Below are positions 28,222 to 38,486 of a stretch of 64,000 nucleotides of DNA, piece after piece. How positions within the stretch are numbered: the stretch's first letter is position 1; each line of letters starts with the position of its first letter. The notes under the pieces are model-generated. The model saw only the letters and a program-made list of their open reading frames with translations. It was not told where the DNA came from and made no database searches. The stretch covers positions 43,637,095-43,701,094 of the forward strand of contig NC_087071.1 in NCBI RefSeq assembly GCF_963678635.1. Reading direction: 5' to 3'. The stretch is from Symsagittifera roscoffensis (Eukaryota > Xenacoelomorpha > Acoela > Convolutidae). The translations under genes and the position numbers were made by a program.

Positions 28222-30720
28222 TTAGAGTTTATCTTCAAAACCCATCAGTTGATTCAATTTTTGTATTTCTTCGTCAGTGTATTTCAAATTACTGTCCTCA
28301 TCGAATGTCGACTCACTCTGGTCTAATCGATACTTTCTTACAATCACACAGTTCTCGGGAATTCCTAGTCTGCTCAGCATCAATTCCCAAAACATTCCTG
28401 GCGCAACGATGTATAGTTGGGACCTTGCACGTGTGCATCCCTGGTATAGCAAAACCAGTAGTGCTCTATATAAAGCATCATCTTTATCGGCTGATACACC
28501 ACAAAGACCCAGGTCTGTGACGACCAGTACTCGCTCCCATTCAAAAGATTTCACTTCTTCTGACAGCTCCACGAGTGCTGCTGAAGTTAAAAGTTCACGT
28601 TTGCTTAGTTTGTCGTAAAGATTTATAGGCGTATGACCTACTTCAATCAAAGCTTCAACCATCTCCCTATGTCTAGAAAAAATTGCGGATATAATTGGAA
28701 CTTTATTAATCAAAGCTCCTGATTCAATAATAGTTCCAAAGATAAAAGCAGTGAAATTTGCATATCTTTTGCGATGAATTTTTGCATTACTTGATTCATA
28801 GTTCATTGTGCCTGGCTCATATAACCCATAAACTTGAACTGGCGGACCATGAAAATTTGACCCTTGTTGTGGTTTGGTGAAACTTGAAAAAAAATTTTCC
28901 AGGTGCATTCTCGAGCGTGTTTGAGCGACTTCTGGAGGAGAGTCCGATAGGGCACATGATGCAATTTGAGAGACCAGAGAAGCGTTAAATTTCTGGATTT
29001 CTACTGTGCTTCGAAGCACTTCATCCAGTTTGAAAACTTCAATTACCTTTGATTCTATGGATTTGTCCAATCGTTTAACAAAAGATCCGCTATAATAACA
29101 CTGATGGTGATCTAGGGCAGCCCAAGTCAGGCATTGCTTATCGTCAGCAGCTTCTATTCGAGAAAATAATTCTCTTATTTCATATAAAGGGCAGTCATCC
29201 ATAAATATATGAGTGTTTTGTCGTCGAATTGGTATTGTCGTCGAATATTTATCTGAACTGTATATATATGTAAATAGCATTTTATTGAAGATCAATACTT
29301 GACATTCAGGTTCTTTAAAACCTGGCAAGGAACCTAGTTCTGTAAAATCTAGTTCTTCAGCCTGTTTAGAGCTTACGGTTTTGGCTTCAACTCCCTTTTT
29401 GGTCAAAATGTCGAGATACTTCCTGCCATATTTCGAGTTACAAAAAATCAAAATTTTTTCCTTTGGCTCCCTTGCGCATATTTCAAGAATTTTAAGAATT
29501 GTCAAAATAGTTTTACCAGACCCCGCAGGCCCTTTCACTATTTTCAATCCATTCGACGTGCATTCTAAAACTGATTTTTGTTGCGGCGTAAGAAACAGTA
29601 TCTCCAAACCCTTCAAACTCCTCAACTTTGTTTCTTTATTGGTACTTAGAACGTCGGTAAATTGTTTATTCTGTCTAGACAGCTTTTGTTGGTCAATTTC
29701 TGAATCCAATTTGGCAATTGCAGCAGGAAAACTAACTCCTTCTTTATCTTCGGATGCTTGTAAGCTTTTGTCTCTGGTCAGTGTAACAGCTGTTGCTGCT
29801 AAACCAACCATCACTGGAACAAGTTTTCGGTAAATGGAGTGTTTCAACGCCAGATCAGATTTGTCGTTTCCAGTAATTTCGGTTTGAAACCATTGTGAGA
29901 ATTTTCCATACTCTGAAAGTAAAACACAATCCAAAATTAGATATTCCCTTTTTTCCCGAAACTTTGCGTCGTCTTCGGCCGTAATTTGATCGTCAGGTAG
30001 GACCACAACTTTTTTGATGCTAGTAGAAATTTTTTCGGAAGCGAAATTTTTGGACAGCCAAGAAATTATAGCAGTATCTCTTCGCAGCTGTTTGCCTGCG
30101 GCTATAGTTTTTTTATTTTGGACAGAGGTACTCGCTTTATCCTCGGAGTTTCTGCTTTTCACTTCCCAAATTATGACACCATTAGTTGGATCAACAGTCA
30201 CCACGTCAATCTCAATCTCTTTCGGATCTCCTTTATCATCAAGCCAGTTTTCTTCTTTCAATAGTTTTTCCAGTTCTCTCAAAGAATCCTCGCTTCTGAG
30301 TTCTGAATCAGCTATCGATTGAATGAGTTTCCATTTTTTTCGATCAATTTTAAAACCATGGAATATAAACATGGGAGTTTGACTCTCTGTCGCGTGTTTT
30401 TGTATCGTTTTGACCAAGTTATACTCGTCTATTGAAGATTTCTGAACTGTTCTGAAGTTGTCATATTGTTCCTTTGTAATTTTCTTGCCTTTTGTTGAAA
30501 GCGAAGAAAAGGCACCACCAGAAGAGCTTTCCGGAGGCTCAGGGGGAATCTTCAACGGAAGAGGGGGTACTAAATGGACACTTCTTGGGCAAGAATCGTT
30601 GACAAAGTCTGAAAAGTATGAGTTCATGTACCATTCGCACATAGAATGGAAGTCAGGGTTTTCCAAATCTGCTCCGCCAGGAAACTTGTAATCTACACTT
30701 GGTAACGCTGCAGCGGCCAT
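28222..30720 (-). CDS. NERD-domain SF1 (UvrD/Rep-like) helicase, intact and intronless
   Basis: An 832-codon uninterrupted frame, the longest in the window. Residues about 100-225 look like a NERD nuclease-related domain: EIEIDVVTVD (D172) then VIIWEVKSR (E186, K188), the D-(x)n-E-x-K pattern. From 377 an SF1 helicase follows: Q-motif LTPQQKSV, Walker A KGPAGSGKT (396-404), Walker B-like HIFMDDCPL (D508, D509, where D-E is usual), a motif III-like LDHHQ (536-540, usual G-D-x-x-Q), motif IV-like LDEVLRS and motif VI-like YQGCTRARSQLYIV (759-772). Residues 50-70 are Pro-rich. The domain pair resembles bacterial NERD helicases and the helicase part resembles animal Schlafen proteins; the substrate is unknown. 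The start is the first ATG after upstream non-coding DNA. No neighbour is functionally linked. Confidence 0.85.
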   Translation of the reverse strand: MAAAALPSVDYKFPGGADLENPDFHSMCEWYMNSYFSDFVNDSCPRSVHLVPPLPLKIPPEPPESSSGGAFSSLSTKGKKITKEQYDNFRTVQKSSIDEYNLVKTIQKHATESQTPMFIFHGFKIDRKKWKLIQSIADSELRSEDSLRELEKLLKEENWLDDKGDPKEIEIDVVTVDPTNGVIIWEVKSRNSEDKASTSVQNKKTIAAGKQLRRDTAIISWLSKNFASEKISTSIKKVVVLPDDQITAEDDAKFREKREYLILDCVLLSEYGKFSQWFQTEITGNDKSDLALKHSIYRKLVPVMVGLAATAVTLTRDKSLQASEDKEGVSFPAAIAKLDSEIDQQKLSRQNKQFTDVLSTNKETKLRSLKGLEILFLTPQQKSVLECTSNGLKIVKGPAGSGKTILTILKILEICAREPKEKILIFCNSKYGRKYLDILTKKGVEAKTVSSKQAEELDFTELGSLPGFKEPECQVLIFNKMLFTYIYSSDKYSTTIPIRRQNTHIFMDDCPLYEIRELFSRIEAADDKQCLTWAALDHHQCYYSGSFVKRLDKSIESKVIEVFKLDEVLRSTVEIQKFNASLVSQIASCALSDSPPEVAQTRSRMHLENFFSSFTKPQQGSNFHGPPVQVYGLYEPGTMNYESSNAKIHRKRYANFTAFIFGTIIESGALINKVPIISAIFSRHREMVEALIEVGHTPINLYDKLSKRELLTSAALVELSEEVKSFEWERVLVVTDLGLCGVSADKDDALYRALLVLLYQGCTRARSQLYIVAPGMFWELMLSRLGIPENCVIVRKYRLDQSESTFDEDSNLKYTDEEIQKLNQLMGFEDKL

Positions 30721-30729
30721 TTTATAAAC

Positions 30730-30757
30730 TGAACTTTCAAATCTGAAAGTAAACGTA
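30730..30757 (-). promoter_or_regulatory. Possible 5' UTR splice acceptor upstream of the helicase ATG
   Basis: On the minus strand ACGTTTACTTTCAG is followed by ATTTGAAAG and, 22 bases after the AG, the ATG. This resembles a 3' splice site and would allow a 5' UTR intron, in which case the gene is intronless only within its coding part. Donor and promoter were not identified. Confidence 0.35.
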
Positions 30758-30924
30758 ATTTTTCAAGACGGTTGGAAATGCTCAATGATTCAGTTTGTAC
30801 TATATCAACTGTTCAAACTTGAATAAGCCTCAGAAGGTTTGTGATGATTAGATGTATGTGATTTTAAGTTAGCTAATAAAAGAAGTGGTAACAACAACAG
30901 TTTTTTGTTTGAGATTCATGCCAC

Positions 30925-31350
30925 GTGTGGTATTGGTATGATAAACGTACGACTGATTGATTATATATGTAGAACTTTTGTGTGACTTTAAACCAATTAA
31001 TGAAAAACTTCAGCTGACTCAAAAACAACATAGCAAATGGATATTTTAAGCCTGCACTATTGTGTTTTGATATGTGTCGTATTGGTATGATAACGTTATG
31101 CTGTCTATACTTGTAGAATATTTTTGCGACCTTACATGAAAAAAAAAACTTGGTAAAATTACATAAAAGTACCAGCTATGATACAAAAAAAAGTACATAA
31201 CAAACTTATATTTTGAGTCTGCATAAATGTCTTCTGATACCTGTCTTATTGGTTTGATAGCAAATGAATGTTTAAATATATATAGAAAGTTTTTGCGACT
31301 CGCTTTGTGTCATAAAATGAAAAAACATCAGCTGAGATAAAACATCGCAA
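30925..31350. repeat. Degenerate tandem repeat, about 150-167 bp, three copies
   Basis: TATTGGTATGATA recurs at 30,931, 31,080 and (TATTGGTTTGATA) 31,248. Each copy continues with TATATGTAGAA-like, TTTTGCGAC-like and ATGAAAAA-CATCAGCTGA-like segments. It lies upstream of the helicase gene. Confidence 0.7.
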
Positions 31351-31457
31351 GCACACGTTTTACGCTTTGTTACGGTGCCAAGAGTTTATTGAATGTCAAT
31401 GTGCGTGGGTTTGTGCCATCAGAATACGACAACAGACTTTAAAAATAAACAAGACTT

Positions 31458-33547
31458 CTCGTACCAGGGCGAAGCCCTGAATGTTTCGACTGCCTTTTAA
31501 GGTCTATGGAGCAATAATAACATGAAAAATTTCAACGTAATAAAAAAAAATTTAAAAATTTTTTTTTGAAAAAATTTCAGATTTTATGTAAAAACATCCC
31601 TCCACACGTCATATTAGATACAGGGTGATAGATTTTGCGCCTATTAACAAATCATTTATCGCAAATAAGCTTCCTTGAACCAATTTGGAGCAACTTCTAA
31701 GGCAGATTAACTCTCCGCTAACACGTTAATAGCGCGAATTATAACGCGCGTTAATTGTCCCAAATTGGCCAAAATGGCAATCTTTAAACCCCCATAACTT
31801 TACAAAAAATGATCAGAGTTGAAATAATTTTTCAAATTCAAGCTCAAGACAAGTTCAGGACAACAATATTTTTCGAATGATCTAAAAAATCCGTCAAAAA
31901 TGGCTAGTTAAAAAGTCGAAATTTTCTCTGAAGAAAAAAAACCCTCCCGAGCACAAATGTTCCGTTACTTTCGTATCGAAAGTCGGAACAAAAACAATAT
32001 CAATGAGGCCATTGATCAAACTCGGGGGTTGAACGATTGCTTTTTTGGCCAATTTGATACAAAAAAAATATTATGAGAATTACAAACGTGGTTCTGTTTT
32101 TTTTAGATATAAACAAAGGCAGCTCCTTTTGCACAATTTTTCGGTTGGTCACCATACATTTTTAAGTACTACTCAAACAATTCCATATAGTTTGCCCATG
32201 AAAAATAAGATTCCTCCAATGATTTTACATGAAAAATGTGTGACTAGCTTTTTTGAGAGTCATTACAAGTTTTTAAACAAATTTCTGCTTCTGCAAAACC
32301 AGTTCTGTACTCAAGCTAGCTTGTTATTTTGTTGTTGATCTATAGCTCAGCCTCCATCACTGCTACAATTTTTCCACATGTGTTCACTTACCCGAGTCAG
32401 TCTCTTTTAAACTCGCATACCGTTTTTGGTACCATTTTTTAAAGAATTTGGAAGGTTTTATCGTAAAGATTTTCTTTAAGATTTTCTTTAAACTGTTAAA
32501 ATCATAAAAATCTTAAGAATCTATCTAAAATTTTTCAGTCTATGGTTTCAGTCCCTATATAAAAGAAATCAATGGTCAGAGATTTTTCATAAGATTTCCA
32601 AAGTTAGAAACTACGGAGAAGTTTACAAGACTTGCATAATAAACTTTTCTGTCAATCTGGTAAATTTTGCAACTCAATAAAAAAATGTGGCTACGCATCA
32701 ATGGAAAGCTCGTAAAAAGCGCAACAAAATCCTTATTCAAGTTTACTAGGTTAAACGAAAGCCAGACTTTCTCCTTTTTAACTTTGCAAAAATCAACCAA
32801 GTTCCAATGTCTACAGTTCAGCTCAGGGTACAAATCTTTTTTTTCTCGATGAATAATTTTTCATTTTAATTAAAATAAAAAAAAAACTGATTAAAAAGGT
32901 ATCCGTCACTTTCTTTGAATGGCAGAACAATAGTACCCACACTTGGCTGTAAAATTTGCTGTAAAAAAGCAAGAATAAGATCGTGTTTCGCACAGCTACA
33001 CATCAAACGCTTGTTGTTCCGACTTTCGATACGAAAGTGACGGAATATTTGTGCTCGGGGTGGGTTTTTTTCTCTCCAGACAAATTTGACTTTTTAACTA
33101 GCGATTTTTGACGGAATTTTTTTATAACATTCGAAAGATATTGCTGTCTTGAGCTCATATTTGAAACGATATTTCACCTGTGATCATTTTTTGTAAAGTT
33201 ACGGGGGTTGAAAGATTGCTTTTTTGGCCAATTTGATACAATTAACGCGCGATATATTTCGCGCTATTAACGCGTAGGTGGAGAGTTAATACGTCTTAGA
33301 AGTCGTTCCAAATTGGTCGAAAGAAGCTTATTTGTCATAATTCATAATTGATTTGTTACAAGGAGCGAAATCTATCCTTTTGTACATTATATGGCGTGTG
33401 GGGGGATAATTTTCATTTAAAAAAGTTTTTAAATTTTAGAAAAAAATTTTCATTTTGTTTTATTTCATTTAATTTTTTTTAAAGTTATTACTGCTCCATA
33501 AACCTTAAAAGGCAGTCGGAACATTCAGGGGTTCGCCCTGATACGAG
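31458..33547. mobile_element. Foldback (long terminal inverted repeat) element, 2.09 kb
   Basis: The left arm (31,458-31,990) and right arm (33,014-33,547) are inverted copies of about 533 bp, diverged roughly 15-20 percent by eye, around a spacer of about 1 kb. The ends read CTCGTACCAGGGCGAAGCCC and its complement. Each arm has a hairpin at its outer tip (CAGGGC-GAA-GCCCTG at 31,465-31,479) and one at its inner tip (ACTTTCG-TAT-CGAAAGT at 31,967-31,983). The spacer has no transposase frame, so the element is non-autonomous. Related arms occur at 58.96-59.48 kb, and a related tip at 47.45 kb. Confidence 0.85.
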
Positions 33548-34071
33548 CAGTATTGTTTTGAATTTTATGGGAGAATGGATGAAATTGTGAACGGCATATG
33601 ACGTAATCCGGATACAGCTCACTCTTTCGTTCTTTTCGGTGGTTTTTGCTTCCTCATGTTTTGAAAACTAAATTGAACATTATTTTATATATCCAAATCC
33701 GCTTTTCCTGTAAATTTTAAGCAAAAACTAAACCTTACACCAGTTTCTAATCGAACTTTGGTGTTCCACGGAATATGTTGATCGAAAGCTTGTAAGTAAT
33801 TGCAGCATGTTATTGAGAAGTCTTTTCTAATGAAGGCAAACGTGCACAGGAAAAAGACTTGTTTTTGGCAATTTCTAGAATATAAAATTCATATTGCAAC
33901 GTATCGTGTGGCAATCACTTAATAATTGGTAGCTGAATCAGAATTTTTTGGATCGATTTCTAGTTTTGAAAGTGGAATTTTTAGACTTCCAGAGAATAAA
34001 AACTTTACTTATTGATCCAGTTTTCTCAAGTCGGGTTCATGTTATCAAAAAAGCGCCCATCATAAATTGTT
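33548..34071. other. Sequence before assembly gap, no gene seen
   Basis: No recognisable feature. The reading frame into the gap at 33,948 is open only because unknown bases translate as unknown residues. Confidence 0.6.
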
Positions 34072-34271
34072 NNNNNNNNNNNNNNNNNNNNNNNNNNNNN
34101 NNNNNNNNNNNNNNNNNNNNNNNNNNNNNNNNNNNNNNNNNNNNNNNNNNNNNNNNNNNNNNNNNNNNNNNNNNNNNNNNNNNNNNNNNNNNNNNNNNNN
34201 NNNNNNNNNNNNNNNNNNNNNNNNNNNNNNNNNNNNNNNNNNNNNNNNNNNNNNNNNNNNNNNNNNNNNNN
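34072..34271. other. Assembly gap of exactly 200 N
   Basis: A run of 200 unknown bases. The round number suggests a placeholder of arbitrary size, so distances across it are not reliable. It lies 0.4 kb left of a segmental duplication. Confidence 0.98.
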
Positions 34272-34669
34272 TTTCAACCAACAGTTGAAGTTGTTGTACG
34301 GTATGGTGAAACTATGCAATAAATAGTACATTTTTAACCCATGAGGTCAATTAATAAATGATAAATGATAAATTTTAGCCTTAGTTCTTGAACTAAATAT
34401 CTGAACCGTGCAAAAACCCAGTAGCCCATTTTGTGTGGTGGGGAGGTTGTTTTTTCTTCCGGTAATCGACCCCACGACAATCCAAATGACTGATCGACCT
34501 TAAAAATAATCTAAAGCATTTTCAAGGTGAACGTGAGCCAAAGTATTAGGTCAAAAAATTCTTAGAAAAGTCCAAAAACGGCCAATTTTAGAATTTGAGC
34601 ATTTAAAGAAGCTCTGAAACCTTGTCATAATTTTTTTTTTGCATATCAGACAAATACACAGCTTGAGGT
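34272..34669. other. Sequence after gap, no gene seen
   Basis: AT-rich, no motif or frame of note. Confidence 0.6.
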
Positions 34670-35455
34670 AGATTTTCGAAATTTATCAGTGAAACCACAA
34701 AAAATAATTTTTGCAGAGGATTCAAAAGTTTTTTTTTGATGAATTCAGTGCAAAAGAAACAACTATAGCCGGCTATTGTGCAGGTTTCACAGAATGTTCC
34801 GACTAAAGTCTTTGCAAAAACACAGAAAACACAAAAAAAAAGTTTTTTTTTTTCAAATTAGTGTAGTTATTTCTGCCAAGTGTGACAAAAGTATCTGACT
34901 TAAAACTATAATCTAAGCAATTTCGACAGCCATAGTTTTATAAGAAAATTGGACAAAAACTTGACAAATCAATAGAATAAATTTTAGGAGATTTTTTATT
35001 GTGGTTGGAATCACGACCGAAAGGGCTTTAATAACATATATCACTCTAACCTTGCATATGTAACTTTCAAAGTTTAGAGTTAGATAATTCTATGTTTTTA
35101 GAAACTCGTATTGCACTAAGATATTTACATGTTATAACTTGCTGCGCGAAAGGCATTAAATTTAACTTACCAAGACAAAAAAATGTACACAAATAAAGTA
35201 AAACACAAAAATTTAAAACAGTAATTAGAAAAAAAGTAATCTGAATAAAAAATGAAATAAATAGAATTTACAGTTGTAGCATTATATTTAAATTGAAACA
35301 CTGATCAGCAAAACAGTTCGTCTCGCATCCATTCAATTTTTTTATCTAAAATTAAAAACTCCTTTGCAAGTGGACACATGCAATGAAAATATCATTCGGC
35401 GGGAAAATGTCATCCGGGCGGAATTAATAAGTATATGTAAATATACTTATTAAAG

Positions 35456-35650
35456 TGTTAAGCTCACTGTGTTGAGCTTGTCTAGTGACCTTGAAGGTAA
35501 GCTTAACGAAGAATTTAGACTATACCGTTAGAACATGAATAAAGAGTTTACGAACCAGTTTTGTTTTTTATGCTCTCAGCCTCACTAACAATTAGCTCGC
35601 CAATCCGTTCGGATTCGTTATTAACAATGAGCATCCCTCAGGGTATGACA
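35456..35650 (+). repeat. LTR 1 of the second Ty3/gypsy family (195 bp)
   Basis: Begins TGTTAAGCTCACTGTG and ends GGGTATGACA (TG...CA). It contains ATGAATAAAGAGTTT (AATAAA at about 35,537). TGGCGCAGC follows directly, in the position of a tRNA primer binding site. It matches the LTRs at 38,293 and 43,330. The left flank TAAAG resembles the right flank GAAAG of LTR 3, a possible target-site duplication at four of five bases. Confidence 0.85.
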
Positions 35651-36578
35651 TGGCGCAGCATTGGGCTACAAAAAACCCACTCAGCATTAATTCATTTTGA
35701 AAAAAGCATCAGCAAAGCCTCCACTAGAATGGAGCAAATGGGCCGCAATTGTAGAACATGCAGTATTCGCGAAAGACGGAGTAGAGATCCAAAGTTTGCT
35801 ACTTGAAAAATCTGAAGTTACCAACGGAACCACTCTTAGAGGTCGAAATACAAGGAGAAACCGACGCACAACTGCGAAACATAGAGGTTATGAACCAAGA
35901 GAAGAACGTAGATTGCAAAAATTGATGCCAACCAAAAAAAAAGAGACAAAGTTGTCATGTGCAACTCAGTAATTTGGGACGAAGCGGATGCGGGAGTACG
36001 AAGCTATTTATTGTTATGCCTAGGCATGGAATGACAAAGACAAGTTCAACAAAAACGACCAGGGTTAAATATATAAACGACAACAACAAGAGAATTAAAA
36101 CAAGTGCTGCAAGACATATTTATCACACAAAGAATCATAGCTTTCGAGATATACAATTTTATCTGCTGTAAGCAAAGAAAAAACGAAACACCGGAACCGA
36201 TGGAACTAGCCTCTCGTGCAGACTGTGGAGACAAGGAAGAAGAATGGGTTCGTGATATGTTCAACTCGCACATGAACAATGAAAAATCGCAGAGGAATTG
36301 TTGGCGGAAACAAGAACGCCACAGGAAGCATAAGAAAAAGCAATAAAACGCGAAAAGGGCATCGAACACTGCAAAACTATGAAATTGAATCCAATCGGAC
36401 GCACTTTGCCTGTGATGATAAAACAAGAACCAGTAGGGTACATATAACCCAGAGGAGGTCGTGGCGGATTTTCGCCAAATTTCCAGAACAATAATAAAGA
36501 AAAACAAACACTCGCGCGGAAGACAAAACACACGAGGAAATCAAAACAGAGGTCAGCAGAACTACATTAACCAAAAGC
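35651..36578 (+). pseudogene. gag region, copy 1 of the second Ty3 family
   Basis: After the primer site, the frame at 35,697-35,972 reads KPPLEWSKWAAIVEHAVFAK, a W-x2-W capsid N-terminal segment typical of Ty3-class gag. Compared with copy 2 it lacks four bases (after GAAGTTACC at about 35,822), which shifts the frame, so the following residues are out of register. Later pieces are basic. It is dead. Confidence 0.65.
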
Positions 36579-36819
36579 AATGCTAAAAGTGTGGAAAATC
36601 ATTCGGCCCTAACCATCTACAAACGTGCCCAGCCCGAGAAAAATTTGCACGAAATGTGCAAAACGTGGACATTTTGCGAGGTTCTGTCGCCCAGATAACG
36701 TAAATTTTCTTCAAAACAACAATGAAGACGAACCGAGAAACGACATGGAAAACCAACCTCACAAGTTCGAAGATAATGACCCAGTCGCATTTGCTGAATT
36801 CACGTCACACAACGGATAG
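36579..36819 (+). pseudogene. gag zinc knuckles, copy 1
   Basis: Two knuckles are visible in one frame: C-stop-K-C-GKSFGPNHLQTC, then CTKCAKRGHFARFC, which is a canonical C-x2-C-x4-H-x4-C. A TAA follows the first Cys and is shared with copy 2, so that stop predates the duplication. Such knuckles bind the element RNA. Confidence 0.8.
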
Positions 36820-36829
36820 GAGGAGCTAC

Positions 36830-36990
36830 AGATATATAACTACTCCATGTTGGCAATTGCAGACGCATTCTAGCAACAGAATCTGGGGATTGAACTATTG
36901 ATTGGGCTCCATTTTTCAAGGTCGACGACCAAAATGCAAATATTCTCGGTCGTAACCTACTGTCGAACATCGGAATAAAATAACAATCTA
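36830..36990 (+). pseudogene. Retropepsin end, copy 1 (truncated)
   Basis: A short frame reads DDQNANILGRNLLSNIGIK, matching the conserved I-L-G-R-(D/N)-(F/L)-L end of retropepsins. The active-site triad upstream is lost in broken sequence. Element homology ends here and the palindromic region begins. Confidence 0.55.
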
Positions 36991-37104
36991 CAATTTAAAA
37001 AAAGTGCTTGACCGTTCTCAAATCAAGCAAGATTTTTTTCGATGTCTTGACCAAAAACAATGTGAGCGACTTTTTTCAAATGCTCGAGCAAAATAACCAC
37101 TGGA

Positions 37105-37510
37105 AAATATGTTAGATTTGAGCGGTTTGAGCGTTTTTTTAGACAATTACACTCAAAACCTTGCTTCAAAATGAGCGGCTTGAGCGGTTTTTGAACGGTT
37201 TATCTAAAAAACCGCTCAAAAATCGCGCAAGATTTGAATGGTTTTGAGCGATTTATCTAAAAAAAACGCTCAAAAACCGCACAAGATTTGAGCGGTTTTT
37301 CTAGATAAACTGCTCAAAAACCGCTCAAATGTTGCGCGATTTTTGAGCGGTTTTTTAGATAAACCGCTCAAAACCGTTCAATCCTGCGCGGTTTTTGAGC
37401 GGTATTTTTAAATAAACCGTTCAAAAACTGCTCAAACCGCTCATTTTTAAGCAAGATTTTGAGCGTAATTGTCTAAAAAAAACATCTCAAACCGCTCAAA
37501 TCTTGCTTCA
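37105..37510. repeat. Large palindrome built of GAGCGGTTTTT units
   Basis: The left arm (about 37,115-37,305) and right arm (about 37,320-37,510) are reverse complements. Both carry TTAGACAATTACNCTCAAAA, then a TTGCTT-AAAATGAGCGG-like word, GAGCGGTTTTTGAACGGTTT and multiple TTTATCTAAAAAACCGCTC units. The unit itself is semi-palindromic, so many alternative hairpins are possible. It lies exactly between the two duplicated retroelement segments. Confidence 0.9.
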
Positions 37511-38292
37511 AATTAGGTGAAAAACCTCGACTCGGGTTGAAGTCAATTTTCGAGATTTATCAGTAAAATCACAAAAAAAAATTTTGCAGAAGATTTAAAA
37601 GTTTCTTTTGATGAGTTCAGTGCAAAAGAAACAACTATAGCAAAAGAAACAACTAAAAAATCTGAAAACACACAAAAAAGTTTTTTTTCAAATTAGTGTA
37701 AATATTTCTGCCATGCGTGATAGAAGGATCTGACTTGAAACTATAATCTAAACAATTTCGACAGCCATAGTTTTGTAGGAAAATTGGACAAAAAATTTGA
37801 AAAATCAAAAGATTAATTTTTGGAGAAATTTTATTGTGGTTGGAATCACGACCTAAAGGGCTTTAATAACATATATCATTCAAACCTTGCATATGTAACT
37901 TTCAAAGTGTAGAGTTAAAATTAATCTATGCTTTTAGAAACTCGTATTGCACAAAGATATTTACATGTTATAATTTGCTGCGCAAAAGACATGAAATTCA
38001 ACTTACCAAGACAAAAAGAAATGTACACAAATAATGTAAAACACAAAAATTTAAAACACAGTAATCAGAAAAATAATTTGAAACAAAACTGAAACAAATA
38101 GAATCTACAATTGTAGCGTTATATTTAAGTTGAAAATAACATCAGCAAAACAATTCGTCTCGCATCCATTCAATTTTTTTATCTAAGATTCAAAACTCCT
38201 TTGCAAGTGGACACGTGCAATGAAAAGGTCATCTGGCCGGAAAATGTCATCCGGCCGGATTTAATAAATACATGTATATATACTTTTTAAAT

Positions 38293-38486
38293 TGTTAAGC
38301 TCACTGTGTCGAGCTCGTCTAGTGACCTTGAAGGTAAACTTAACAAAGACTTTAGACTACAACGTTAGAACATGAATAAAGAGTTTACGAACCAGTTTTA
38401 TTATTTGTGCTCTCAGCCTCACTCACAATTAGCTCGCCAATCCGTTCGGATTTGATATTTCATTGAGCATCCCTCAGGTTATGAGA
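38293..38486 (+). repeat. LTR 2 (194 bp)
   Basis: TGTTAAGCTCACTGTGTCGA to GGTTATGAGA, followed by TGGCGCAGCC at the primer-site position. The terminal CA has mutated to GA. The upstream flank matches that of LTR 1 rather than being a new target site. Confidence 0.85.

Noticed and set aside
28277-30691. Open frames on the plus strand opposite the helicase gene (up to 150 codons)
   Set aside because: They are shadows of the 832-codon minus-strand frame and show no domain.
32045-32338. 97-codon frame in the spacer of the foldback element, considered as a transposase piece
   Set aside because: No catalytic motif, and composition matches the surrounding AT-rich DNA.
33948-34331. Open frames across the N run
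   Set aside because: Unknown bases translate without stops; there is no evidence of coding.
36046-36531. 161-codon minus-strand frame rich in Phe, Ser and Cys
   Set aside because: It is antisense to the gag region of the second Ty3 family and is a shadow frame.
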